NCBI RefSeq assembly: GCF_001039355.2
Contig: NW_019775857.1
Location: 288,003-309,529, forward strand
Reading direction: 5' to 3'
Length of the DNA stretch: 21,527 nucleotides
Source of the DNA: Lingula anatina
Lineage: Eukaryota > Brachiopoda > Lingulata > Lingulida > Lingulidae
Within the stretch, counting starts at the first letter, position 1. Each line of letters starts with the position of its first letter. The notes under the pieces were generated by a model that made no database searches, was not told where the DNA came from, and saw only the letters and a list, made by a program, of their open reading frames with translations. Shown here piece by piece: positions 9,729 to 19,132 of the stretch. A program made the position numbers and the translations under genes.

Positions 9729-10317
9729 ATCCCTACCCCCACATAGCTAGCTCTACCCACGTAACAGACCTGGGTCAATAGAGAGGGTTATGTGTAATCT
9801 CCTTTTGTTGGAACTCGATCCTTGTTAAAATTGAGTGAAAAATGATGGGCATTAATTACAATTACAATTCTCATAAAAATGTAATGTTTAGCAAAGTGTA
9901 GTAATAATGCCAATATCTGTAATGGATACCGTGTACTATTAGACATTTGGTAATGGAATTTTTCAAAGAAAAGATTATTCAACACAATTAATGTCATTCC
10001 ATGGTACTCATTCTCCTTAATTAAGGGTGCAGAAGAATAATTTTGTTAGTGAAAGTGAGATAGATGTACATAGTGATTAGTTCTATAGCTGTGTGACAGA
10101 GGATGAAGAACGGAAGAAGAAATGAGTCTTATTCCCAAGTGAATGCTGCAGTTTTCACCAATGAAGAAAAATGGAATTTTCAATGAGAATGCTGCTGTAT
10201 ATATACCCTGGTGTTTCTTCTCCTAAATGTGTGAATGTGGTAATGCATGCGCATGCATGTACTGCTAAGAAGCAAAGTGCATTTACATTACACTTGAGAC
10301 AGCCTATCTTAGGGACC

Positions 10318-10551
10318 ATTTCCAGACCCTATCGTACTAACTCTGGATCGAGCGATCTCTGAGGAGATTCTTGCTAAACTGCAATCAACGAGCGTCTTAG
10401 ATGTCTGTCACACCTATTGAAGCTGCTAGGAGGTAATTTGGCAGCTTCAGTAGATGTGCCAGACATCTAAGCCACTTAAGCTGAAAGCAATTTAGCAAGA
10501 AACCCCTCAGAGATGGATCAATCCTGTTAGATCAATCTAGGTATGGGAATT
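10318..10551. mobile_element. Long foldback element (family C), copy 1
   Basis: The left arm 10371-10425 (TTGCTAAACTGCAATCAACG through TTGAAGCTGC) pairs with the right arm 10441-10501 (GCAGCTTCAGTAGATGTGCC through TTTAGCAAGAA) around a 15-base loop. The pairing continues outward: ATCTCTGAGGAG against CCCCTCAGAGAT, and ...CTATCGTACTAAC against GTTAGATCAATCTAG. It is a nearly full-length hairpin. A second copy in the same orientation lies at 20696-20920. It has no coding capacity. The family is not recognised by name. Confidence 0.85.
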
Positions 10552-11041
10552 CAGTCTCAGTACCTTGAAGGTGTCTCAGCAGACTGTCTGGTTGTATAGT
10601 TTAATCATCCTACTGGAGATGAAACTAGATCAACTTAAATCTAGATAGATACATGTAGTTTATTGTAATCAAATATACTACCACTGCTGTGGTTAAATAT
10701 ATTTTAGAAAAAAATTACAAATACAACATGGGCCAAACAATGGGAATAGAACTGGCTCCCTCTATTGTTTGAATTTGTTTAATCGTACTTTCAGTGCTGA
10801 TCAAGATATTATATGTACTGCATACATATAGCAGTGCTCAGATTAACCATCAAAATTGGACTTAAAATGCCCCCTAGTTTTCTATAGATGTCGCAGGATT
10901 GCATGGTTGAGTAGAAAAAATGATTTGTGATTAAGAAAGAGATCAGATTTCTAGGAGATAAGTATTTATAGATATTTTGTTCCTTGTATTTGAAGCTTAA
11001 GTTCAAGATATTACAGATTTCATGTTTTTCTTTTTTTATTG

Positions 11042-11074
11042 TATTTATTTTATTTATTTATTTATTTATTTAAT
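11042..11074. repeat. TTTA microsatellite
   Basis: A (TTTA)n tract of about 33 bp, similar in unit to the longer one at 14204. Confidence 0.85.
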
Positions 11075-11610
11075 TATTGAAGAAAAGTTTTTTTTCTTAA
11101 AATATCAGTAATTTGGTAAAAATGCTATATTTTTTCATTGGTAAATTGAAATTGAGCTCAGAAATGATATGGTCTGTCTATAACTTGATTACAACTGGTT
11201 CCAAAGAGAAATTAGAAACTGACGTTGTTTTTCAAATCTTTGCAGCTTAAATCATATTTAGACTTTGTGATGCCTTTGGGAGATGAGAAAGTGGAGGAAA
11301 ATCTTATCTTGCAATAGCGTTTTGGAGAATTGTGTTCCTGGTCTTAGATAAAGGCAGCTCAGAAATCGTGTAGATAGTGTGGTCTGACGTAAATAGTCTT
11401 CCAGTTTATGCCAATTTGTAGTGTATTGGCCCTCAGGGACATCTGGTGTCAGTTACACAAAACAAATTTAGCCCCCAAAATAGTCCAAACTTATAGATCA
11501 AAATTCTCGTGTACTTTTACCAAGATAAATTAGTACAATATCCAGTTAAATGAAGTTTATATGCCCATTTTATTATAAGATGTGGTACGTGTCAGGTATA
11601 TGATCCAGAC

Positions 11611-11745
11611 CATTACATAATTTATTTAATTGGATTAAAAATAACATTATTTAGCTTAAATACATTTAGGATAAGACTAAAATTTTAGTCTACCTCAGTT
11701 TAAGCTAAATTCAGTTATTTTTAATCCAATTACATAATATAAGTA
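11611..11745. repeat. Nested inverted repeat (foldback)
   Basis: The left arm TAATTGGATTAAAAATAACA...TTTAGCTTAAA (about 11628-11660) pairs with the right arm TTTAAGCTAAA...AGTTATTTTTAATCCAATTA (about 11699-11732). Its centre holds a perfect 18-bp palindrome, AGACTAAAATTTTAGTCT (about 11674-11691). ATTACATAA occurs at the left edge (11612-11620) and also directly after the right arm. The structure resembles a small AT-rich MITE. Confidence 0.75.
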
Positions 11746-12132
11746 ATGACTTAATTTTAGACTAATTTTTTGGCTTGAACTAAGTTGACTTTTTTGTGAT
11801 ACCAGCCCAGGAGACGTCTGGCTCAGTAGAAACAATGTTCAGTAACTGATTCTGAACTAATTTACAAACTCTAACAGGCTCAGGTACAGTTGTGCTGGAG
11901 TTTGGTGTGGGGGCAATGCCAATGCATGCTGCAGTTATAAGTTTGGTTATAGAAAGGAAATTTACATATTACAGATATTAGAGAGATCTTTCTCATGCAT
12001 GCAGTTCTGCATGGCCTTAGTAAGGAAAACAATGGACATGCTACATTGTAGTAGCTTATTACAAAGACTTATGGACCTTAGCTTGTACAATTTCCTACAT
12101 TATAATGATTATCCAGGGTATTAATTCTTTTC

Positions 12133-12150
12133 TTTTTTTTTTTTTTTTTT
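12133..12150. repeat. Poly-T run
   Basis: An 18-base T homopolymer in non-coding sequence, followed by an acceptor-like ACATTCAG. Confidence 0.85.
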
Positions 12151-12569
12151 ACATTCAGTCTACATGTTCTCTGGTTTATAAGAGATACATGATTGTTTCA
12201 ACAGATACAGGTGTTTTATTGACCAGCAAAGATAGCATGCAGAAAATCTTGACATTCAAGTGGAGTTCTGACCCCCAGTATCTGTAATGTACATACATGT
12301 GTGATATTATAGTAAATACATATATTTACATTGCTGTTTATATCTATTTGTGAATCAATCATGGTGCTATATGCACTGTTCACAGAGCAAGTGCTCGATT
12401 AATGTGTAAAAATAAAGATAACAGAAGGAGATTGATTTTTCAAATAAAAAGTACATTAAAAGATACAACATGATTTTATGCCCAGCTTGCATTTGAAGAC
12501 AAAGGAGAACTACACTGATACAGGTGTTATATCTGTGCGAGTACCCTGAGTTTTAGAGGTCTCTGAAGG

Positions 12570-12768
12570 CACATTCAGAACAAGTTGATCCGTGGACCAA
12601 CATATTCACGGATCAAATATGGCACCACCCACTGGAAAGCATGCTGAGATTTAATTGCTCTGCCCCTGCTGGGACGGTGTGCATGGGAGGCAGGAAGCCA
12701 TTGTCAAGTATGCACCTTATTTGATACATGGCCTAGTTAGTTCACGGATCAACTTTGTTGTGAATGCT
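12570..12768 (+). mobile_element. MITE family A-related (A2), copy 1
   Basis: The left end ACATTCAGAACAAGTTGATCCGTG is an inverted repeat of the right end CACGGATCAACTTTGTTGTGAATG. An inner TTCACGGATCAAATATGGCACC resembles the TCAAATATGGCGACC motif of family A. The middle (GAGATTTAATTGCTCTGCCCCTG, then GGGAC and GGGAGG) is shared with the truncated copy at 21296-21466. The open frame crossing it is therefore incidental and not a gene. Confidence 0.75.
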
Positions 12769-14203
12769 CTCCGAGAGACTCGACCTCATAAATCTATCGT
12801 CAAACCTCTCTTATTTCCAGTTTGTGACCTTCAGAAATCAGGGCGAAAAATGGTCAACAGGCAATGAATTTTTAGATAAGTAATACCATTCAATTCGATT
12901 AAATTGCTGGACTGGACTATACTGCATGAAGTTTTGAAACAAAGAGGCATCACCTTCATCAGACTATTTATTGTTTTTTCGACTAACAAAGCATTGTGTT
13001 TATGTGATACAGCCCAATCACAGGACTTCGCGTACTTAATTGTTGTATTCACAGTCTATATGGAAAACCAAGGGTACAGATCGAGTGCACAATTTTGAGT
13101 TGAGAATTAAGTTATCTCTGCTGTGAATGTGACCATAGTTCATTCAGTGATAGTTAATCGGATCCTCTCTAATCCAGACACAAGCATTGATAATTAATCT
13201 ATTCAGCAAGTGCTTTTTTTCTTAGAGCTATTACTTAGAGTCAGGGAATATGATATATATTGGGGAAGATTAAATATGAGATTGAAATACAGTCAATGCA
13301 AAGAGTTAGCACATCATTTACAATTTGCAGGCACACATGAATATTCTTCATCAGTGCTGTCTGTTTTATGAGAGCATTATCCTTTCATAGTGTGTGGAGT
13401 CTTTTCCTAGGGACTTCTGTATCTGCACATGATATAGCGAAGAAAAACAGGCAGTTTGTTCATGCTGCTAACAGCTCAATGCATAGGAGGGGTTTTTGTG
13501 AAATGCAGAGGTACAGTTTTTACAAATATTGATTACATAAGTATATCAATTGACTACTGTGAAGCAGTATTTCTGTATCTGGCAGTATCATCTGAAGTAT
13601 TTTCACTCAATATTATTCTTGAAAACATCCATAGTTATCTAACTCCAAGCTCCTTGTGGAAGTGTGATCTCCATTCTACTTAGGTGGGGTGATTGGAACT
13701 TAATTATTCCATCCTGCAGAGCTCACCGCTTCCCATCTTCATCAAATTCAAATCACATTACAAGCTAGAAATCGGGCAGGAAAAAACTAGACTTCAGTAG
13801 GCGTCGTTAAGAATTGCCTTGAATATCGTTAGTTGATGCTTCCAATTAAGTCGTAATTATGCGGAGGAGAGATCAGGTGACTGTGGTTAATTGAAAGAAT
13901 CGTACTGTTTCCTGTGTAGGCAAGGGCTTACTAGGTACGTGGGTTAAGTTACAATGGCTTTATCTATAGTGGGTTGAATGGGAAGACATTGGGGGAGGGA
14001 GGATTGTATCGGGTACATATGTCTTAAATGGTAACAGGATTAAGTTGGTTAAGTTTAAGTAGGAGTTGATGGGATAACACTGAGAATCATGTAGGCAGCA
14101 CTTAAGATGTTATTTTTTAAACAATCGTTCATTTATGGCCCACTTTAATTGTCAGTATGTATTGGATTTGTGGGATAGCACCAATAAGATGATATCAAGA
14201 TGT

Positions 14204-14204
14204 T

Positions 14205-14267
<63 letters not shown>

Positions 14268-14268
14268 T
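14204..14268. repeat. TTTA microsatellite, about 16 units
   Basis: An uninterrupted (TTTA)n tract of about 65 bp. A reading frame over it (Ile-Tyr-Leu-Phe repeats) is an artefact. Confidence 0.95.
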
Positions 14269-15223
14269 CATTACTTTTTTGTTAATTCAAATTTATATCA
14301 TCGCATCAAGTTGTCTGATTTTGATTTTTTCACCATTCAGTTTAGGACATTTCCTCTTATTATAAGTCTGTAGCAGTTAGCTGTGGGTGACACAACCGAG
14401 GGATTAGATTATAGCTAGACCACCTGCCATATGATGGGTGGGACTAAATTAACCGTATCCTATATAGGTTTTTCCGATCTAATTGGATTTTCCTTGTAAA
14501 AAAGGACTAATTTTCTCCTCCTCACAAATCATAGCTTGACCAGTCCCTCTTCTTGGATTCAATGATTTACACCATGTTTTTTAAGTCAAATTGAAATATA
14601 TGTAGTTCTAATTGGTTCCTATGATTTTCTGACCACCAAGGTCTTCCATTGTACATTGCAGAAAGATAATTTGTTTTTACTTTTAAGGGTTGAATATGGG
14701 GAAAGATGACATTAAGTAGCTTTGCAGCATAATTGTGGCTGAAAAAAAAAAAAGAGTTAAGGATAGCTTCCAAACAGGGATAGCTAGTGTATCTCTCAGT
14801 TGCCCCCCACTTGACTGCAGACCACGCGCCTTCAGAAGAGCCCTAATTAGAACTTACGCATCCATCGTTTGGAGTTAAAAAATGGATAAGCAGAGTGATT
14901 GAGGAGATGGTAGGTGGACATGAAGGAAGTGGGAAGATGTCTCTTCCTTTTTAAACTCTGGTGCTTTACGATATATCTGGCATTCAGCAGGTTGGTAAAT
15001 GTCAAGAGAGGTTAAGGAAGACTGGGAGTAAAGCCATAGCAATCTGGTAGTGGAAAACCAGAGGCTTTAGCTTGGTCTGACTACTGGTCAGTTCTTTTGG
15101 TAACTAAAGCACAGTTAGAGACACCAAGGCCACATCTGAGTCTGTGTTTTCACAGATTTTGGGTAATTTGTTACTGGCTTGGATGCAGATGCTGATAGAA
15201 AGCAGGGTGAGTTCTAAATATGT

Positions 15224-15226
<3 letters not shown>

Positions 15227-15272
<46 letters not shown>
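15227..15272. repeat. TA microsatellite
   Basis: A (TA)n tract of about 46 bp. The minus-strand frame reading (Ile-Tyr)n is an artefact of it. Confidence 0.95.
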
Positions 15273-15274
<2 letters not shown>

Positions 15275-16585
15275 TGTCTTAAATGTGGTCAACCTTATAG
15301 TATTTATACACTTGGAATAATGTTTTCCCATTGTAGTACAAATTGTAATCATACCCACACCTTGCTGAGATGTCCCACATTGAAATAAGATTGTTGACTT
15401 AACTTCCATGGTGTGGGGCATTCAGATGTGCACATCATACTATAGCTGGGCCATTCCAGCTCTGTGGGGGGATTGTCAATAAAATGCAATAAGTGGTATA
15501 TCAGCTTAATCAGCACAAGATAGTTATAATTACCCCCTATAGCTGTTCAAGGAGGCGTGTCAGCTAATGGCTAAGATACCTTCACATGCCTCTATCTGCC
15601 TTGTGCATTAATCTGCACATTATAGCAGCATCCCAGGCAATTTTTCTTTGGCTGTTTAAATCTCATAGCCTCTTACATAGAATCTACTATCTTGATCTTT
15701 GTGTATGTCAAACAGGCTTGCTTAAAGCCACAACCGCTTAAGCATGATCTGGTGTGAACACATCTTGATATGTTCAACCACCTGTGAAATCAAAGTGCAT
15801 CAGAAGGGAACACTGATTTTGAATATATAGACAAGACTGGGTCATAGGACCCCCCTCATACAACAGGGACTTAATGTTATTGTCAGTATATTGTATTCCC
15901 TGCCACATGGGACCTTTGATGGATGACCAATTTAGCCTCATTCATTTATATCACCTCGTAAAGTGTGACACTGGATGGTTGGATGGATGGCTGTCTAGGT
16001 TGGATTTGTCACATCAGGAGAAACTTTGACTTGGAATTGATGAGACTGATTGATGTCAAAGTCCACTGCGCGATTTAGTGTTAATTCTGTGGAGCAATGG
16101 TACTTAACCTCTGCCCATCAGAGCCTCTGTTTCTGATCGGTTAAAGGGCAAATGATATGGGTTTATGCCGATAAATAGCATTAGGTTTCTTGTAAACCAA
16201 GGAACTCAGGGTGCAGAATGAGGATCCAAATGTCTGACGTCAGGCAGTCTATTTTTGGTAAAAAAATTAGACTGCTTTGTTGAAAACAACATTCCTTTTA
16301 TTGGATTGTGACTTCTTGCACAACACAGAGTGGAGGTAGATATCATATTATTATATTATGATAGATATGCGTATGTTGGTTGGGTGGATCTTGGTTTTTA
16401 TTCAAGCATCGTTATGGTACTGGAACTATTTTCATTTGCTTGATAATTCAGTGAAATTATGAGTGGTTATGATATGCAATTATTTTAATGGTGCCTCTTC
16501 TGTCGGAGGACGCTGATGGACATTTTATTATTTTAGCTGCCCATTTGCTAATTGGTAACTGTATACTCCTTTGCTAGTTATTGTC

Positions 16586-16625
16586 TTTTTTTTTTCTTTT
16601 TTTTTTTTTGTTTGTGTGTGTGTGT
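16586..16625. repeat. Poly-T passing into TG repeat
   Basis: Interrupted T homopolymers followed by a short (TG)n tract, in non-coding sequence. Confidence 0.85.
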
Positions 16626-17718
16626 TATGGATATTGGAGTGGAAAAGATCTGAAAATGCATATTTAGTAAATCAAATATTATGATGCTAAATATCATTTT
16701 AGAAATTTATTTATCAGGTAACAGTTTTAATAACATTACACATTTGAGTGTACATGCATGGTTGGACTTGAAGTGCCATTTAGAAACGATTATTTTCCTC
16801 AATATATTTTGTCATTTCTCATATATTTGAAAAGAGCTTGGTGGCCACAGTGTGTGATGATAGACTATCTCAGCAGAGTATAAAAACTATCAATATAAAT
16901 TGTAGCTGGTCCACTTTATTATGTCTGCGCCAGCCCAGTTAATCAGTTTAATAGTATTAATACAATGGCCTAATGCATCTTCCCTTGACTTATTAGAAAT
17001 AGACAGCTATAGTGGCACTGTACATCTGACCATAGGCTGCACTGAAAGGGCTAAAACATATTGATATGATGATATACAGGATATATGGCTGAAGTGAGGT
17101 AGATGTCTCTTCTGAGATCTAAGATGAACGCTGATAATCTAGGGTGTATGATTCACTCATTTACACTGACACCCTTCTGTCCTGGTTAACAGTTTGTCCA
17201 GTGTAGTTAAAAAATCATTATTATCCATTTTACACCATATTTGGATGTAGTGTGCTTGGCCACACTTGGGAGACCCTGAACATTGGCCCCTGATATGGAT
17301 ATCTGAAAATGAGCACATGGTTTTCATGGTACTGTGGATATCTATTGGAAAACAATAGCTGGCCACTTCACTGGGTTTAATGATGGCTGTTACTTTTATC
17401 TCGGTTAAAAGGTTTTCCCAGTTGCAGTGCCCGATCGTCTCATCCATTACTGTTGGACATTAGCTACAGTGAGTGCAGCATGTAAAAGGTACGTTTTAAA
17501 TTGAGTATAGGACATTGTAGGGGTGAAAATACAATCATATAATGAAAATGAAATTTGTTTGACATTTTGAGTGGGAATCATGGAAATTCTTTATAAAGGA
17601 TCACAGGGACTGCAGCAAGTACATGTAACTTGGCTATTTTTTTTCTTTTTAGCTCTTGCCATTTGTATCACTAGTATTTCTGAATATTAAGTTACAAAGG
17701 AAAGTGTATAAATTTNAG

Positions 17719-17837
17719 AACAACAGATCTCTGCCGCACGGGAGTCGACGCAAGAAGACGAGGAGAGTACCGAGGCCATCTACGAGATGTTGCAAAGCGC
17801 TGCTCTCAGTCTGTATAACCAGTATCTGTCAGAAAAG
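17719..17837 (+). CDS. SNX13: SNX13-like sorting nexin, exon in middle of RGS domain
   Basis: The exon is 119 bp: 2 bases completing a split codon, then 39 codons, ending in phase 0 at strong donor GTACGT (17838). The acceptor is TTTNAG, with an N at position -3 (17716). It reads (E/Q)QQISAARESTQEDEESTE then AIYEMLQSAALSLYNQYLSEK. The closing 'YNQYLSEK' matches the conserved YEQYLSEK of vertebrate SNX13, and the start fits the vertebrate '...VTAQQQLE' junction. SNX13 (RGS-PX1) is an endosome-associated membrane protein with N-terminal transmembrane segments, PXA, RGS, PX and nexin-C domains. The acidic insert TQEDEESTE is an exposed loop. The preceding exon was not found in the window. Confidence 0.85.
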
Positions 17838-18008
17838 GTACGTCTCAGGACACTGCACACTTTCCTATACGTACATGATACAACACCCAAGGTAAGGGAG
17901 TGTGAATGCAACACTTTCTTGGTTTTGAGGCAGTAAAAGGGAGTCCCAGGGAGGGTCAGTTCAATTTCAGTGTAAATCCACATTCATATTAATTTCTTAC
18001 ATCTTTCT

Positions 18009-18091
18009 ATTTGTTTTTTCTCAATATTATATTCCAGGCCACTTAGAGAATTACTTTGGGTGAGGGTCTGTTATGGAGAACACTTACATTG
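18009..18091 (+). pseudogene. Tandem copy 1 of SNX13 acceptor plus exon start (stop-containing)
   Basis: A pyrimidine tract (TTGTTTTTTCTCAATATTATATTCCAG, acceptor AG at 18036-18037) is followed at 18038 by 53 bp homologous to the start of the true exon at 18195. The frame reads AT*RITLGEGLLWRTL: the Gln codon CAG has become TAG, giving a stop at codon 3. GTGAGG within it (18059) is donor-like, so a 21-base micro-exon is formally possible but would still carry the stop. It lies 83 bp upstream of copy 2. Confidence 0.8.
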
Positions 18092-18165
18092 CATTTTTTT
18101 ACCTGAATACTGTGTTTCAGACCACCCAGAGAATTACTCTGGATGAGATTCTGATATGGAGAACG
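18092..18165 (+). pseudogene. Tandem copy 2 of SNX13 acceptor plus exon start (frameshifting)
   Basis: An acceptor (ACTGTGTTTCAG, ending 18120) is followed at 18121 by an open copy reading TTQRITLDEILIWRTP, close to the true exon's ATQRITLDEALLRRTL. The copy then runs straight into the next pyrimidine tract. The spacing to the third copy is 74 bp, which is not a multiple of three. Use of this acceptor with the normal donor therefore shifts the frame and meets TAA at 18208-18210. It may be a decayed duplicate or an alternative acceptor that triggers decay of the transcript. Confidence 0.8.
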
Positions 18166-18194
18166 CCTATTTTCTTCTCAATATTGTATTTCAG

Positions 18195-18299
18195 GCCACC
18201 CAGAGAATAACTCTAGATGAGGCTTTATTACGGAGAACACTTCACAAGATCAAACAGAGACCACCGCATGCAGATTGCTTTGAAGAAGTTCGATGCAAG
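18195..18299 (+). CDS. SNX13: SNX13-like sorting nexin, exon in second half of RGS domain
   Basis: The exon is 105 bp (35 codons), phase 0 at both ends, with acceptor TTGTATTTCAG and strong donor GTAAGA (18300). It reads ATQRITLDEALLRRTLHKIK then QRPPHADCFEEVRCK. It corresponds to the vertebrate segment ASPRVT.DD......DP.PEIFDDIQRK, in helices late in the RGS bundle. RGS domains bind the switch regions of Galpha subunits; SNX13 was reported to act on Galpha-s. This is the third and only full-length member of a tandem triplet of acceptor-plus-exon-start units (see 18009 and 18092). The expected splice is from 17837 directly to 18195, giving ...YLSEK|ATQRITL. Confidence 0.88.
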
Positions 18300-18796
18300 G
18301 TAAGACAATGCTGTATGGAGAGGTACAGTACCTTATAACAATTATACTTATATATTTTGTGAACAGTGAATATAATTTGAAGTGGACAAAGGCATGCCAG
18401 TTGAAAGAGGTTGCAAAGACAGAAAAAGAACCACTGTCCCCTAGAAAGGAGGGGGGGGGGGGGCAGATCATCCCCTTGAATGTAGACATATTAGATAAAT
18501 CAGTCTGTTGTCATTCTGAAAGAGACAATGGCCTTTTCTTTCTCAAAATAGTTAATAACATGGGGAAAATACTCTTAAATTGGTTTTTCTTAGAGCCAAA
18601 GGGCTGTTCATTTTTATTCTGATAAAAAATGCTGAGTCTAATTAGGGACAGACTGGTAAAAAGATGTAAAAAACAGGTATGTTTTTTCAAATTTGGCCAT
18701 CTTTTGCATTTGCCAAAACTTAAATACGTTAACTTAATGCACTTATCCTGAGAAAGGACAAACTTTGATATTATAATGATTGTTCTCTGCGTTCAG
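18300..18796. other. SNX13-like intron with G homopolymer
   Basis: The 497-bp intron runs from GTAAGA to CTGCGTTCAG. It contains a 14-base G run (18450-18463) inside an otherwise unremarkable sequence. The open frames crossing it on both strands have no recognised product. Confidence 0.75.
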
Positions 18797-19132
18797 GTGT
18801 GCGAGATCCTGGAGGGAGACAACTATTACAAAGCCTTCAAGAAGAGCACAATCTATGTCAAACTGCTGGCCGAGCTGGACCTGCTTAACAAGGACGTGGA
18901 AGTGCCAGAGGCAGACGAACCTGCAGAGGCCACCATCTTGAACGATGAATTCCACTTGGAGGCCACGGTGATCAGCAGCGGTGTGATGAAGGAGGAGAAA
19001 GGGAACAAGTCGTATGCTGTGTATTTTATTAGAGTGATGAAGAGGGAGAGGACAGACGGTGAACCTGAGATATGGGACTGTTACAGGAGATACAGCGACT
19101 TCCACGACCTCCATATGACTATCACTGATAAG
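18797..19132 (+). CDS. SNX13: SNX13-like sorting nexin, exon with RGS end, linker and first half of PX
   Basis: The exon is 336 bp (112 codons), phase 0 at both ends, with acceptor CTGCGTTCAG and donor GTGGGA (19133). Residues 1-32 (VCEILEGDNYYKAFKKSTIY, VKLLAELDLL) close the RGS domain and match vertebrate SNX13 ...YVRMLAELDML. Residues about 33-56 form an acidic linker that is shorter than the vertebrate one. From about residue 57 the PX domain begins: FHLEATVISSGV, then KSYAVYFIRV, then the PX signature CYRRYSDFHDLHMTI (about 95-109). The RRYSDF motif provides the Arg that contacts the 3-phosphate of phosphatidylinositol 3-phosphate, and the vertebrate protein has TYRRYSDFHDFHMRI. Third positions are G/C-rich compared with the surrounding intron. 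The upstream ATG at 18776 lies in intron sequence and is not a start. Confidence 0.93.

Larger units (their letters stand above)
8300..10317. other. Non-coding stretch with MITE, AT repeat and poly-C gap
   Basis: No exon was recognised. The stretch contains a TA microsatellite (8482-8505), a MITE family A copy (9049-9225) and a C homopolymer interrupted by an assembly gap (9691-9728, N at 9704-9707). Open frames near 9788-9997 (-) and 10171-10362 (+) show no recognisable product. The second runs into the foldback element at 10318. Confidence 0.55.
10552..12569. other. Non-coding stretch with palindromes and T-rich repeats
   Basis: No exon was confidently recognised. It contains a TTTA repeat (11042-11074), a nested inverted repeat (11611-11745) and a poly-T (12133-12150) immediately followed by ACATTCAG and a 42-codon open stretch ending in a stop at about 12287. 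An AATAAA lies at 12411. That acceptor-like arrangement is discussed as a weak terminal-exon candidate. Confidence 0.5.
12769..17718. other. Long non-coding stretch before the SNX13-like exons
   Basis: No exon was recognised on either strand, although the SNX13 exon carrying the first half of the RGS domain should lie somewhere upstream of 17719. It contains a TTTA microsatellite (14204-14268), a TA microsatellite (15227-15272) and a T/TG-rich tract (16586-16625). Some higher-complexity patches stand out from the AT-rich background, for example 13690-13930, 14800-14920 and 16020-16200. They may be conserved non-coding DNA. Overlapping open frames at 12831-13098 and one on the minus strand at 17157-17447 show no recognised domain. 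Confidence 0.5.

Noticed and set aside
12655-12867. 70-codon plus-strand open frame
   Set aside because: Much of it lies in the A2 MITE, and the same non-coding sequence recurs at 21296-21466 without a matching open frame.
12831-13098. Overlapping open frames on both strands
   Set aside because: They are short, mutually antisense, without splice context or recognisable domains, so probably chance.
14135-14365. 76-codon frame with Phe/Ile/Tyr/Leu repeats
   Set aside because: It is the translation of the TTTA microsatellite and its flanks.
15104-15421. 105-codon minus-strand frame with (Ile-Tyr) repeats
   Set aside because: It is generated by the TA microsatellite at 15227-15272, and the flanking parts resemble no protein.
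17157-17447. 96-codon minus-strand open frame with several Cys/His
   Set aside because: A zinc-finger-like reading was considered, but the Cys/His spacing fits no family and there is no promoter, splice or homology support.
18743-19114. 123-codon minus-strand open frame
   Set aside because: It is the antisense shadow of the SNX13 RGS/PX exon at 18797-19132.
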